From positions 110,957 through 165,141 of the forward strand of contig JAGOPK010000012.1 of NCBI GenBank assembly GCA_017992055.1: a stretch of 54,185 nucleotides of DNA, given 5' to 3'. Under the pieces are notes generated by a model. The model saw only the letters and a list, made by a program, of their open reading frames with translations. It was not told the DNA's origin and did no database searches. The position numbers were made by a program, and so were the translations under genes. This stretch comes from Burkholderiaceae bacterium (GTDB lineage Bacteria > Pseudomonadota > Gammaproteobacteria > Burkholderiales > Burkholderiaceae_C). Shown here piece by piece: positions 24,102 to 33,277 of this stretch (position 1 is the first letter of the stretch; each line of letters opens with the position of its first letter).

Positions 24102-24255
24102 CTCTTTCATCCGGACTGTGACCGTCGGCCCTGGCATCGCACCAGGTCTGCTGACCCTGCCCACCATGGCGGTGGGCAGGCGCTCGCGGGCTCCCAGAGG
24201 CGATGGCCTCGCCCCTGGATACCGCCGGTGGGGAATTCCACCCCGCCCTGAGAAC
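24102..24255 (-). promoter_or_regulatory. FMN riboswitch (RFN element) upstream of ribH
   Basis: Read on the minus strand, the segment opens with GTTCTCAGGGCGGGGTGGAA, continues with CCCCACCGGCGGTA and AGCCCGCGAGCG, then GGTCAGCAGACCTGGTG and closes with GACGGTCACAGTCCGGATG and AAAGAGAG. These are the conserved blocks of the RFN element, in order and complete. It lies in the 383 bp gap between the dadA-like gene and ribH, facing ribH. The roughly 100 bases between the aptamer and the start codon should hold the expression platform; I did not resolve a terminator with a clear U-run, so translational control is possible. The remaining gap (24256-24354) probably holds the promoter. Confidence 0.96.
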
Positions 24256-24354
24256 GCTGCCGACACCACGGAACTTCCGCGGCATCGACAGGCGCGAGTC
24301 TAGGCGCTGGCCAGTGGCCCGGTTGTCTCTGGGGCGACCGGGCCTGGATCTGCG

Positions 24355-25608
24355 TCAACCGCGCAGCGTCAGCCCGTCGGTCGGGATGCTGGTCGGCGCG
24401 CCGGCCATCTGCTGGGCCAGCAGCTGCGCCGTGCCGCAGGCGAAGGTGAAGCCCAGCGCGCCATGGCCCAGGTTCAGCCACAGGCCGGCCTGGCCGCTGG
24501 CGCCAACGATGGGCGTGCCGCCCGGCGTGGCCGGGCGCAGGCCGGCCCAGGGCTCGGCGCGGTCGTAGTCGCCGGCCACCGGCAGGTCGGCGCGGGCCAC
24601 GCGCAGCAGGCTGGCCAGGCGGGCGGGATCGATGGACTGATCTTCGCCGACCAGGTCGACCATCGCCGCGATGCGCAGCCGCTCGCCGATGCGCGCATAC
24701 AAGACCTTGCGCTCGAAGTCGGTGATGCTGGCGCGTGGCGGCGTGTGCGCCGGGCCGATCGGCGCGTCCAGGCTGTAGCCCTTCAGCGGGTACAGCGGCA
24801 GGTCCACGCCGGCGGTGGCCGCCAGGCGCCGGCTGGCGATGCCGGCGGCCAGCACAAAGGCATCGGCGCCGATCAGCGGCTGCGGGCCGCCGTCGCAGCG
24901 CAGCTGCAGGCGGCCGCTGGCGGCATCGCGCTCGAAGGCCTGGGCGCGGCCCAGCACCAGGCCGGCAAAGCCCGGGTGGTCGCGCAGGCGCTGCATCAGC
25001 GCAAAGCAGAAGGCATGGCAGTCGGCCACCGCCTCGTCACGGCTGAAGATGCCGCCAGCTAGGCGCCCGGCCAGGCCCTGCAGCACCGGCTCGTGGGCCA
25101 CGCACTGCGCCACGTCCCAGCGCTGCTGGGCCTGGGCATCCAGGCCGCGCGCGGCGCGCTGCAGCAGGCCGGGGCTGCGGTAGACCACCAGCTTGCCCGG
25201 CTGCTGCCAGTCGAACGGTGGCAGCGACTGCTCGCGCAGCATCCGGTCCATGCAGTCTCGGCTGAGAGCGCCCAGCCGCGCCAGCCTGTCGGTGGCCAGG
25301 CGGTTGACGCCGCCGCGGCAGCGGGCGACAAACTGCGCCAGCCAGCGCCACTGCTGGGCATCGGCCTGGGGCTTCCAGCGCAGCGGCCCATCGGGCTGGA
25401 CCAGCCATTTCAGCGCCTTCAGCGGCACGCCGGTATCGGCCAGCGGCGACACATAGCGGTAGCTCAGCTGGCCGCCGTTGCGCAGGCTGGTGCCCTGGGC
25501 CACGCCCGCACGATCCAGCAGCGTCACGCGCCAGCCGGACTCGACCAGGAACCAGGCCGTGGTGATGCCCACCACGCCGGCGCCGATGACGGTGACCTCT
25601 CCCCTCAT
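24355..25608 (-). CDS. FAD-dependent D-amino acid dehydrogenase (DadA-like)
   Basis: Flavoprotein that oxidises D-amino acids such as D-alanine to keto acids, passing electrons to the respiratory chain. The 417-residue product begins with the FAD dinucleotide fold VTVIGAGVVGITTAWFLVESG (GxGxxG), followed by the DadA-type block GTSLRNGGQLSYRYVSPLADTGVP and later YPLKGYSLDAPIG. The C-terminal WAGLRPATPGGTPIVG and LNLGHGALGFTFACGTA match this family. It sits between the FMN riboswitch and an AstE/AspA-type gene and has no amino-acid racemase next to it. Because a D-Ala-D-Ala dipeptidase lies 6 kb away, it could burn the released D-alanine. Confidence 0.88.
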   Translation of the reverse strand: MRGEVTVIGAGVVGITTAWFLVESGWRVTLLDRAGVAQGTSLRNGGQLSYRYVSPLADTGVPLKALKWLVQPDGPLRWKPQADAQQWRWLAQFVARCRGGVNRLATDRLARLGALSRDCMDRMLREQSLPPFDWQQPGKLVVYRSPGLLQRAARGLDAQAQQRWDVAQCVAHEPVLQGLAGRLAGGIFSRDEAVADCHAFCFALMQRLRDHPGFAGLVLGRAQAFERDAASGRLQLRCDGGPQPLIGADAFVLAAGIASRRLAATAGVDLPLYPLKGYSLDAPIGPAHTPPRASITDFERKVLYARIGERLRIAAMVDLVGEDQSIDPARLASLLRVARADLPVAGDYDRAEPWAGLRPATPGGTPIVGASGQAGLWLNLGHGALGFTFACGTAQLLAQQMAGAPTSIPTDGLTLRG

Positions 25609-25704
25609 GCGGCGAGCCTAGCCCAGGCCCGGGGCCGCGGCCGATGACGGCGCGGCGGCCGGCCATAACCGCGCGGCATGCCAGGCCACGCGACAATCGC
25701 CGCC

Positions 25705-26679
25705 ATGAGCACCCCCACCGCCCTGCATCCCTTCAAGTCCGTCAGCTACAGCGGCCGCGCGCCGGGCACGCGGTTGATCGTCACCGGCGCGGTGCACGGC
25801 AACGAGGTCTGCGGCACGCTGGCCATCCGCCGCCTGATCGATCAGATCGACCGCGGCGAGCTGGCCATCGCCCGTGGCCAGCTGACGCTGGTGCCGGTGA
25901 CCAACCCGCTGGCCCATGCCAAGGGCGTGCGCGCCGGCGACCGCAACCTGAACCGGGCGCTGGGGCCGGCGGCGATCCCGCGCGAGTTCGAGGACCATGT
26001 GGCCAACTGGCTGTGCCCGCTGCTGGCGGCGCACCAGGTGCTGCTGGACCTGCATTCCTTCCAGTCCAACGGCCGGCCGTTCGTGATGGTCGGCCCGCTG
26101 GACAACCGCGGCCCGGTCGAGCCCTTCGAGCAGGCCGCGCGCGAAGAAGCCTGGGTGCGCGTGCTGGGCGTGGACCGTGCGGTCGACGGCTGGCTGGGCA
26201 CCTATGCCCATGGTGTGGCGCGGCGCCAGGCCGAGGCTGCCGCGGCCGGCCTGTCGGGCACGCTGGACCTGAACCCGAACTACGGCGTCGGCACCACCGA
26301 ATACATGCGCGCCCAGGGCGGCTGCGCGCTGACGCTGGAATGCGGCCAGCACCAGGACCCGGCGGCCCCCGAGGTGGCATACCGCGCGATCCGCCATACG
26401 CTGGCCCACTTCGGCCTGACCGACGAGCCGGCACCGGCGCCGGTGCCGCAGATCGAGGCGCTGTCGCTGCACGAGGTCATCGACAAGCGCCATGCCAACG
26501 ACCGCTTCGCCCGGCCCTGGCAGAGCTTCGATGCCCTGGCCGAGGGCGAGCTGATCGGCACCCGCGCCGATGGCACCGAGGTGCGCGCGCCACGCGCCGG
26601 CCGCATCGTGTTTCCGAATGCGGTGGCCCAGGCGCGCAACGAGTGGTTCTACCTGGCCCAGCCCTCGGGCCGGTTCTGA
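25705..26679 (+). CDS. AstE/AspA-family zinc hydrolase (aspartoacylase-like)
   Basis: M14-like zinc deacylase of the succinylglutamate desuccinylase/aspartoacylase family. The zinc motif is GAVHGNE (His and Glu ligands) with DLHSFQ as the third ligand. RAGDRNLNRALGP and ALTLECGQHQD (catalytic Glu) complete the site. I use ATG 25705 (MSTPTALHPF); an ATG 27 bases earlier is in frame but the extra residues are not conserved in style. The 324-residue product has a C-terminal beta region ending with RIVFPNAVAQARNEWFYLA, as in AspA. The acyl-amino-acid substrate is unknown, and no arginine-degradation (ast) genes are nearby. Confidence 0.85.
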   Translation: MSTPTALHPFKSVSYSGRAPGTRLIVTGAVHGNEVCGTLAIRRLIDQIDRGELAIARGQLTLVPVTNPLAHAKGVRAGDRNLNRALGPAAIPREFEDHVANWLCPLLAAHQVLLDLHSFQSNGRPFVMVGPLDNRGPVEPFEQAAREEAWVRVLGVDRAVDGWLGTYAHGVARRQAEAAAAGLSGTLDLNPNYGVGTTEYMRAQGGCALTLECGQHQDPAAPEVAYRAIRHTLAHFGLTDEPAPAPVPQIEALSLHEVIDKRHANDRFARPWQSFDALAEGELIGTRADGTEVRAPRAGRIVFPNAVAQARNEWFYLAQPSGRF

Positions 26680-26685
26680 GCGCCC

Positions 26686-28125
26686 TCAGCCCGCCTTGGG
26701 CGCAAAGCCCAGCACCGCCTGGGTCTCCAGGAACTCGCCGAAGGCATGGTCGCCCCATTCGCGGCCATTGCCCGACTGCTTGAAGCCGCCAAACGGCGCC
26801 ATCAGGTCCGGCGCGGCGCTGTTCAGGTTGACCTGGCCGGCACGCAGCCGGCGGGCCACCGCCCGCACCTGCTCGGCATCGCTGCCCGAGACATAGGCCG
26901 CCAGGCCATAGGGCGTGTCGTTGGCGATGGCCACGGCCTCGTCCACCGTGTCGTAGCCGATGATGACCAGCACCGGGCCGAAGATCTCTTCGCGCGCCAC
27001 GATGGACTGGTTGCTCACCGGGCCCAGCACCGTGGGCCGCACGTAGTAGCCACGCTCCAGCCCGGCCGGCCGGCCCGGGCCGCCGGCCACCACCGGCGCG
27101 CCTTCGGCAATGCCCTGCTCGATCAGGGTCTGGATCTTGTCCCACTGCGTGGCCGAGACCACCGGGCCCAGCGTGGCGCCGCTGGCCGGATCGCCGACGG
27201 TGATGGCCTCGGCGGTGGCCTTGGCCACCGCCAGCGCCTCGGCCATGCGGGCATTGGGCACCAGCATGCGCGTGGGCGCATTGCAGCTCTGGCCGGAGTT
27301 GGCCATCACGCCCTTGACGCCGGCGGCCACGGCCTTGGCGAAGTCGGCATCGGGCAGCATGATGTTGGGCGACTTGCCGCCCAGCTCCTGGTGCACGCGC
27401 TTGACCGTGGGCGCCGCGGCGCGCGCCACCTCGATGCCGGCGCGCGTGCTGCCGGTGAAGGACACCAGGTCCACGCCCGGATGGCTGCTGATGGCCGCGC
27501 CCACCGTGGGCCCGTCGCCATGCACCAGGTTGAAGACACCGGCCGGCACGCCGGCGGCATGCAGGATCTCGGTCCAGATCTGGGCCGAGAACGGCGCGAT
27601 CTCGCTGGGCTTCAACACCATGGTGCAGCCGGTGGCCAGGGCCGGCGCCACCTTGCACGAGATCTGGTTCACCGGCCAGTTCCAGGGCGTGATGAAGCCG
27701 CACACGCCGATCGGCTCCTTGCGGATCAGCGTGCTGCCCCGCTGCTCCTCGAAGCGGTAGTCCTTCAGCACCGCCAGCGCCGTCTGCAGATGGGCCAGGC
27801 CCATCGCCGCCTGGGCCTTGTTGGCCAGCACGGCCGGTGCGCCCATCTCCTCGGTGATGGCCGCGGCCATGTCGGCATAGCGGTTCTTGTATTCGGCGAT
27901 CACACGTTCCAGCAGGGCCGTGCGTTCGGCCACCGAGGTCTGTGAATAGCTCTCGAAGGCGCGGCGCGCGGCCTGCACCGCACGATCCACGTCCACCGCC
28001 GAGCCCAGCGCGATGCGGCCGGCCAGGCCCTCGGTGGCGGGATTGATCACGTCCAGCCGCCGCGCCGCCGGATCGGCCGGGTCCACCCAACGGCCATCGA
28101 TGTAGAACTGCAGGGATTCGCGCAT
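26686..28125 (-). CDS. NAD(P)-dependent aldehyde dehydrogenase
   Basis: Oxidises an aldehyde to the acid. The start at ATG 28125 has GGAGA upstream and begins MRESLQFYIDGRWVDP, the usual ALDH opening. In the 479-residue product the motifs are FITPWNWPVNQISCKVAPAL (cofactor site), FTGSTRAGIEVA, catalytic Glu in HQELGGKSPN and catalytic Cys in NSGQSCNAPTR, with EEIFGPVLVI near the C-terminus. Length is standard. It is divergent from the acyl-CoA dehydrogenase pair across 259 bp, which suggests a shared catabolic setting. The actual substrate cannot be read from the sequence. Confidence 0.93.
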   Translation of the reverse strand: MRESLQFYIDGRWVDPADPAARRLDVINPATEGLAGRIALGSAVDVDRAVQAARRAFESYSQTSVAERTALLERVIAEYKNRYADMAAAITEEMGAPAVLANKAQAAMGLAHLQTALAVLKDYRFEEQRGSTLIRKEPIGVCGFITPWNWPVNQISCKVAPALATGCTMVLKPSEIAPFSAQIWTEILHAAGVPAGVFNLVHGDGPTVGAAISSHPGVDLVSFTGSTRAGIEVARAAAPTVKRVHQELGGKSPNIMLPDADFAKAVAAGVKGVMANSGQSCNAPTRMLVPNARMAEALAVAKATAEAITVGDPASGATLGPVVSATQWDKIQTLIEQGIAEGAPVVAGGPGRPAGLERGYYVRPTVLGPVSNQSIVAREEIFGPVLVIIGYDTVDEAVAIANDTPYGLAAYVSGSDAEQVRAVARRLRAGQVNLNSAAPDLMAPFGGFKQSGNGREWGDHAFGEFLETQAVLGFAPKAG

Positions 28126-28384
28126 GGGGGTCTCCGGTGTGTCGTCAAGCTGCGGAGCCGGCACTCTAGCGCGCCGGCGCCGGCCCCCGGGTCGCCTGGG
28201 TTGCAGGCGCGGCGGGCGTGGCTGCAGTGCGGACGGCGTTCCGCACAGCGAAGCATCGGTCGCCCTGGGGAAGACCAGGAACACGGCTTGTCGCAGCAGG
28301 GACAAATGGAAATCGAACGACCGTGCTAAAAACTCGTGTCGCGGTCTGCGTCCGCTCACCGCCTGCCCAGGAGACACACGCACC

Positions 28385-29563
28385 ATGGACCTGAACTTCA
28401 CTCCGGAAGAACTGGCCTTCCGCGCCGAGATCCGGCAATGGGTGGCCGAGAGCCTGCCCAAGGACCTGAGCCACAAGGTCTTCAACTCGCTGCGCCTGTC
28501 GCGCGACGACCTGCAGCGCTGGGCCAAGATCCTGGGCGCCAAGGGCTGGCTGGGCTATGGCTGGCCCAAGCAGTTCGGCGGCCCGGGCTGGACCGCGGTG
28601 CAGAAGCACCTGTTCGAGGAAGAATGCGCGCTGGCCGGTGCGCCGCGCATCATCCCCTTCGGCCCGGTGATGGTGGCGCCGGTGATCATGGCCTTCGGCT
28701 CGCCCGAGCAGCAGCAGCGCTTCCTGCCCGGCATCGCCTCGGGCGAGGTGTGGTGGAGCCAGGGCTACAGCGAGCCGGGTGCCGGCTCCGACCTGGCCGG
28801 ACTGAAGACGCGTGCGGAACGCGTGGGCGACAAGTACATCGTCAACGGCCAGAAGACCTGGACCACGCTGGGCCAGTACGGCGAGTGGATCTTCTGCCTG
28901 GTGCGCACCGACCCCGAGGCCAAGAAGCAGCAGGGCATCAGCTTCCTGCTGATCGACATGAAGAGCCCCGGCATCACCGTGCGCCCCATCATCACGCTGG
29001 ACGGCGAGCACGAGGTCAACGAGGTGTTCTTCGACAACGTCGAGGTGCCGGCCGAGAACCTGATCGGCGAGGAGAACAAGGGCTGGACCTATGCCAAGCA
29101 CCTGCTGGCCCACGAGCGAACCAACATCGCCGACGTGAACCGCGCCAAGCGCGAGCTGGAGCGCGTCAAGCGCATCGCCAAGGCCGAAGGCCTGTACGAC
29201 GAGCCGCGCTTCCGCGACCAGATCGCGCTGCTGGAGGTGGACATCGTGGCGCTGGAGATGCTGGTGCTGCGCGTGCTGTCGGCCGAGAAGAGCGGCAAGA
29301 ACAGCCTGGACATCGCCGGCCTGCTGAAGATCAAGGGCAGCGAGATCCAGCAGCGTTACAGCGAGCTGATGATGCTGGCCGCCGGGCCCATGACCCTGCC
29401 CTACCAGCACGAGGCCATGGAGGCCGGCTGGCAGGGTGACTTCGCCGGCGCCGCCGTCTGCGCGCCGCTGGCCGGCACCTACTTCAACATGCGCAAGACC
29501 ACCATCTACGGCGGCAGCAACGAGGTCCAGCGCAACATCATTGCGCAGACCGTGCTCGGCTGA
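28385..29563 (+). CDS. Acyl-CoA dehydrogenase, large subunit of a paired enzyme
   Basis: Flavin acyl-CoA dehydrogenase that introduces an alpha,beta double bond in an acyl-CoA. The start at ATG 28385 (MDLNFTPEELAFRAEIRQWV) is preceded by AGGAGA. The 392-residue product shows GYGWPKQFGGPGW, QGYSEPGAGSDLAGLKTRAE (FAD/substrate site), KTWTTLGQYGEWIF, and the C-terminal KTTIYGGSNEVQRNIIAQTVLG. The pattern and length fit the large subunit of heteromeric dehydrogenases such as pimeloyl-CoA or steroid side-chain types. The second subunit follows 13 bp later. The 5' region (28126-28384) has a T/A-rich patch near 28300-28345 likely to hold the promoter. Confidence 0.9.
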   Translation: MDLNFTPEELAFRAEIRQWVAESLPKDLSHKVFNSLRLSRDDLQRWAKILGAKGWLGYGWPKQFGGPGWTAVQKHLFEEECALAGAPRIIPFGPVMVAPVIMAFGSPEQQQRFLPGIASGEVWWSQGYSEPGAGSDLAGLKTRAERVGDKYIVNGQKTWTTLGQYGEWIFCLVRTDPEAKKQQGISFLLIDMKSPGITVRPIITLDGEHEVNEVFFDNVEVPAENLIGEENKGWTYAKHLLAHERTNIADVNRAKRELERVKRIAKAEGLYDEPRFRDQIALLEVDIVALEMLVLRVLSAEKSGKNSLDIAGLLKIKGSEIQQRYSELMMLAAGPMTLPYQHEAMEAGWQGDFAGAAVCAPLAGTYFNMRKTTIYGGSNEVQRNIIAQTVLG

Positions 29564-29576
29564 CAGGAGACAACCC

Positions 29577-30710
29577 ATGGACTTCGAATTCACCGACGAC
29601 CAGAACTCGCTGCGCGACGCCGTCGCCAAGTGGGTCGAGAAGGGCTTCGACTTCAGCCGCCGCCATGCGCTGGCCAAGGCCGGCGGCAAGACCCGCGAGG
29701 TCTACAACGAGCTGGCCGAGCTGGGCCTGACCGGCCTCTTGGTGCCCGAGGCCGAAGGCGGCATGGGCCAGGGCCCGGTCGAGGCCATGGTGGTGATGGA
29801 AGAGCTGGGCCGCGGCCTGGTCAACGCCCCCTATGCCGCCGCGGCCCTGGTGGCGCCCACGCTGCTGGACGCCGGCCCGCAGGACCTGCAGGCCGCCTGG
29901 CTGCCGCGCATCGCCACCGGCGAGGCCCTGGTGGTGCCGGCGCTGCAGGAGCGCGGCGCGCGCTACAAGACCCAGCGCGTGACCACCCGCGCCACGCCGG
30001 CCGGCGAGCTGTTCACCCTCAGCGGCCACAAGAGCGTGGTGCCGGCGGCCGACGAGGCCGACGAGTTCATCGTGCCGGCGCGTCTGTCCGGCGCCGACGA
30101 CGACACCGCCGGCATCGGCCTGTTCCTGGTCAATGCCAAGGCCGCCGGCGTCACCGTCAAGGCCTATCCCACGCAGGACGGCGGCCGCGCCGGCGAGCTG
30201 CTGCTCGACGGCGTCACCGCCACGCCCATCACCACCGACGGCTGGGCCGCGCTGGAGCGGGCCATCGACATGGGCATCGCCGCCAGCTGCGCCGAAGGCG
30301 TGGGCGCGATGGACAAGCTGGTGGCCCTGACCTTCGAGTACCTGAACACGCGCAAGCAGTTCGGCGTGGCCCTGTCCAGCTTCCAGGCCCTGCGCCACCG
30401 CGCCGCCGACGTGAAGATGCAGCAGGAGCTGGGCCGCTCGATGAGCTACTACGCCACGCTGAAGCTGGGCGAGCCGGCGCCGCAGCGCCGCCGCGCCATC
30501 AGCCAAGCCAAGGTGCAGCTGGGCAACAGCATGCGCTTCGTGGGCCAGCAGTGCACGCAGATGCACGGCGGCATCGGCGTCACCGACGAGTACATCGGCA
30601 GCCACTACTTCAAGCGCCTGACGATGCTGGAGATGGCCTACGGCGACACCATGCACCACCTGGGCGAGGTGTCCGACCGCATGCAGGACACGGCCGGCGT
30701 GTTTGCATAG
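29577..30710 (+). CDS. Acyl-CoA dehydrogenase, small subunit of a paired enzyme
   Basis: Partner subunit. ATG 29577 follows CAGGAGACAACCC. The 377-residue protein starts MDFEFTDDQNSLRDAVAKWVEKG and keeps the acyl-CoA dehydrogenase fold, with GGMGQGPVEAMVVMEELGRGLVNAPYA split over residues 62-88 and the C-terminal FVGQQCTQMHGGIGVTDEYI. The central FAD-side loop is altered relative to the large subunit, as in PimD- or FadE27-type partners. In such pairs one chain supplies the catalytic base and the two together bind FAD. The stop directly abuts the convergent receptor gene with no spacer. Confidence 0.88.
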   Translation: MDFEFTDDQNSLRDAVAKWVEKGFDFSRRHALAKAGGKTREVYNELAELGLTGLLVPEAEGGMGQGPVEAMVVMEELGRGLVNAPYAAAALVAPTLLDAGPQDLQAAWLPRIATGEALVVPALQERGARYKTQRVTTRATPAGELFTLSGHKSVVPAADEADEFIVPARLSGADDDTAGIGLFLVNAKAAGVTVKAYPTQDGGRAGELLLDGVTATPITTDGWAALERAIDMGIAASCAEGVGAMDKLVALTFEYLNTRKQFGVALSSFQALRHRAADVKMQQELGRSMSYYATLKLGEPAPQRRRAISQAKVQLGNSMRFVGQQCTQMHGGIGVTDEYIGSHYFKRLTMLEMAYGDTMHHLGEVSDRMQDTAGVFA

Positions 30711-33170
30711 TCAGAAGCTGGCGTGCAGCTTGGCGAAGTACGAGGCGCCGCTCAGGCCGAACTGCACGCTGTCGTACTTGAAGCCGTTGTCGGTCTCGTC
30801 GGGGTTCTGCTTGGACGGCTTGACGTTGAAGATGTTGTTGCCGCCCACGGTGATCCTCACATTCTTGGCCAGCTGGGTGCTGATGGCCAGGTCGGCCGAG
30901 GTGCGCGGCGCATAGACCAGGTTGGGCACGCCGTTGGCCGTGCCCGACCACGAGCCCAGGGTCTGGCTGCCGAAGTGCACGATCTTGAAGTCGGTGCTCC
31001 AGGCGCCGCGCTGGTACTCGAAGCCCAGCGTGGCCTTCATCTTCGGCGCGCCCTGCTCGATGTACAGGCGCTCGCGCTCGGACAGCAGCACGTCCTCGTG
31101 GCCCACCAGCGAGGCCGGCGCATGCACGCCGGTGACCTTGGTGCTGCCGCGGTTCAGCGCCAGCCGGGTGTCGAGCTGGCCGCCGGCCAGCTTCATGCTG
31201 TGGGCGGCGGTGATGTCGATGCCCTGGGTGCGCGTATCGACCGAGTTGACGAAGAACTGCGCCTGGCCCACGCCCAGTGCCGCCAGCGTGCTGGCCAGGG
31301 CCGGGTAGTTGCTGTCGTCGAAGCGGCCCGACAGCACGATGCGGTCGCGGATCTCGATGCGGTACAGGTCGGCCGTCATGGTCCAGGCGCGGCTGGGCTT
31401 GAAGGTCGCGCCCAGCGTCAGGTGGCGGCTCTTCTCCTCCTTCAGCCTCGGGATGCCGGCGGCATTGGCCACCGCGCCGCCATTCGGCGCCAGCACCACG
31501 TCCATGGGCTGGCCGGCGACGAAGTCGGTGAAGGTCGACGAGAAAAACACCTGCTGCAGGCTGGGCGCGCGAAAGCCCGTGCTGGCCGAGCCACGCAGCA
31601 GGGTCTGCGGCGACAGCCTCAGCGCGCCGGCCAGCTTGCCGGTGGTGGTGGCGCCGAAGTCGCTGTAGCGCTCATAGCGCAGGGCGGCCTGGGTCGTCAG
31701 CGCCGCGGTCGGCGTGCTCTCGATCTCCAGATACAGCGCCCGGCTGCGGCGTGACTGGTTGGTGGCGTCGCCGGGCATGAAGCCCGGGAAGCCCTGGCTG
31801 CCGGCATTGCCGCCGTTGCCCACGCCATCGGCATCGATGTAGGAGCCCGGCTCGCCGGCCGTGATGCTGTAGCGCTCGCGGCGCAGCTCGGCGCCGAAGG
31901 CCACATTGGTGCCGCCCCACAGGCTGTCGAAGAAGCGCGACAGGTCCAGGTTGCTCGTGTCCTGGCGGAAGGCAAAGCCGCCGGCGTCGAAGCGCGTGGC
32001 GCTGAGGCCGGCGCCGCCGTTCAGCAGGTCCTGGTTGGCGATGGACGCGTTCAGCGTGTTCGTCACGTCGTAGCGCATGGTGTTGCGGCCCAGGGTCTGC
32101 GACAGGTCCAGCGTCCAGCCACCCAGGAAGCCCGGCTGGCCCTTCCAGCCGGCCGTGCCCCAGCGGTCGCTGATGTCGGCATTGATGAAGGGCACGAAGC
32201 CGTCCGGGTACATGGCTGCCGAGTTGCGCGACGGGATGTCGTCCGAGCCCAGGCCGTCGCGGGCCCAGGCGCCCGACGAGGCGCGGCGCTGCTGGCCGCC
32301 GCCGCTGACATAGAACTTGCCGCTGCCGGCGCCCCATTCGCCGTTCAGGTACAGGGTTTCATTGCGCACCGCGCTGTCGCCGATGGTGCGCGGGTTGCCG
32401 GGCTCGGCGCGGTTGCTGCGGCCGCGGTCCTGCCATTCGCCGGTGATGGCCAGCGTGCCATCGCCCAGGGCCAGGCCGCAGTAGGCCGACAGCAGGCTGT
32501 TCTCGCCATCGCCCACGCTGTACTGGCCCCAGCTGGCCACGGCCTCGCAGCCGCGCTTCTTCTTCAGCGTGATGTTCATGACGCCGGCGATGGCGTCCGA
32601 GCCGTACTGCGCCGCCGCGCCGTCGCGCAGCACCTGGATGTTGTCCACCGCCAGCAGCGGCATGGCATTCATGTCGGTGCCGGTGTTGCCGCGGTTGCGC
32701 GCGCCGAACAGGTTGACCAGGGCCACGGTGTGGCGGCGCTTGCCATTCACCAGCACCAGGGTCTGGTCCGAGCCCAGGCCACGCAGCGCGGCCGAGTCGA
32801 TCAGGTCGGCGCCGTCCGAGCCGGTCTGGCGCGTGGACGTGAACGAGGGCACCAGGTACTGCAGGGTCTGGGCCAGGTCGAACTGGCCGCCGCTCTCCAC
32901 CGCCTTGCCCAGGCCGTAGATGTCCACCGGCACCACGGTGTCGACGGCGCTGCTGGCCGGCGTGGCGCGGCGCGTGCCGACGATGGTCACGCGCTCATCG
33001 GCAGCAGCGGCGGCGGCCGGCGCGGGCTGGGTCTGGGTCTGGGTCTGGGTCTGGGTCTGGGCCTGGGCCTGGGCCTGGGCCAGCAGCGGCAGCAGGCCCA
33101 GCACGGTGCAGCGCGCGGCCTGGGCCACGCAGCGGGGAAGGCAGGGGACGGGCGAGGACAGCGGCTTCAT
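30711..33170 (-). CDS. TonB-dependent receptor with (QA/QT) repeat at the signal peptide
   Basis: Outer-membrane receptor of 819 residues. The signal sequence (MKPLSSPVPCLPRCVAQAAR then VLGLLPLLAQA) runs into an AQ/TQ dipeptide tract encoded by nine hexamers. The plug has VTIVGTRRA, SAALRGLGSDQTLVLVNGKRR, IQVLRDGAAAQYGSDAIAGV, and the barrel ends in the terminal Phe of FAKLHASF. Ligand is unknown. The gene is downstream of and co-oriented with the large winged-helix/STAND regulator gene. Its promoter region (33171-33297) carries 11-bp-spaced TGAC half-sites like those before the beta-helix and globin genes. I infer that this regulator controls it. Confidence 0.9.
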   Translation of the reverse strand: MKPLSSPVPCLPRCVAQAARCTVLGLLPLLAQAQAQAQTQTQTQTQTQPAPAAAAAADERVTIVGTRRATPASSAVDTVVPVDIYGLGKAVESGGQFDLAQTLQYLVPSFTSTRQTGSDGADLIDSAALRGLGSDQTLVLVNGKRRHTVALVNLFGARNRGNTGTDMNAMPLLAVDNIQVLRDGAAAQYGSDAIAGVMNITLKKKRGCEAVASWGQYSVGDGENSLLSAYCGLALGDGTLAITGEWQDRGRSNRAEPGNPRTIGDSAVRNETLYLNGEWGAGSGKFYVSGGGQQRRASSGAWARDGLGSDDIPSRNSAAMYPDGFVPFINADISDRWGTAGWKGQPGFLGGWTLDLSQTLGRNTMRYDVTNTLNASIANQDLLNGGAGLSATRFDAGGFAFRQDTSNLDLSRFFDSLWGGTNVAFGAELRRERYSITAGEPGSYIDADGVGNGGNAGSQGFPGFMPGDATNQSRRSRALYLEIESTPTAALTTQAALRYERYSDFGATTTGKLAGALRLSPQTLLRGSASTGFRAPSLQQVFFSSTFTDFVAGQPMDVVLAPNGGAVANAAGIPRLKEEKSRHLTLGATFKPSRAWTMTADLYRIEIRDRIVLSGRFDDSNYPALASTLAALGVGQAQFFVNSVDTRTQGIDITAAHSMKLAGGQLDTRLALNRGSTKVTGVHAPASLVGHEDVLLSERERLYIEQGAPKMKATLGFEYQRGAWSTDFKIVHFGSQTLGSWSGTANGVPNLVYAPRTSADLAISTQLAKNVRITVGGNNIFNVKPSKQNPDETDNGFKYDSVQFGLSGASYFAKLHASF
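33027..33080 (-). repeat. Nine tandem hexamers encoding a QT/QA tract
   Basis: Five copies of ctgggt followed by four copies of ctgggc on the plus strand encode, on the minus strand, alternating Ala-Gln and Thr-Gln just after the hydrophobic core of the receptor's signal peptide. The unit is six bases, so copy-number change would lengthen or shorten the mature N-terminus without shifting the frame. The sharp boundary between the two versions suggests expansion by slippage. Confidence 0.9.
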
Positions 33171-33230
33171 CGAGGGCTCCGGGTGTTTGTGATGTCAACG
33201 CACCGGATTCTGCGGACCCGCCCCGCCGCT

Positions 33231-33253
33231 GTCGTCAGGCCGTGGTCAGACTT
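33231..33253 (-). promoter_or_regulatory. Predicted operator: two TGAC half-sites, 11 bp apart, before the receptor gene
   Basis: On the minus strand the sequence reads AAGTCTGACCAC, then GGC, then CTGACGAC. The TGAC cores are exactly 11 bp apart. The last core starts 25 bp before a -10-like CAGAAT (33212-33207) and lies about 64 bp before the start codon at 33170. The same AAGTCTGACCAC, a different 2-3 bp, then CTGACGAC occurs before the globin gene at 37449-37471. Spacing of one helical turn is typical for OmpR/PhoB-type dimers; assignment to the neighbouring regulator is inference. Confidence 0.65.
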
Positions 33254-33277
33254 GATGCGGCCGCGCCACGCCCGCCG

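Noticed and set aside
28300-28345. TetR-type operator around ACGACCGT before the acyl-CoA dehydrogenase pair
   Set aside because: Only three bases match on each side of the dyad; too weak to call.
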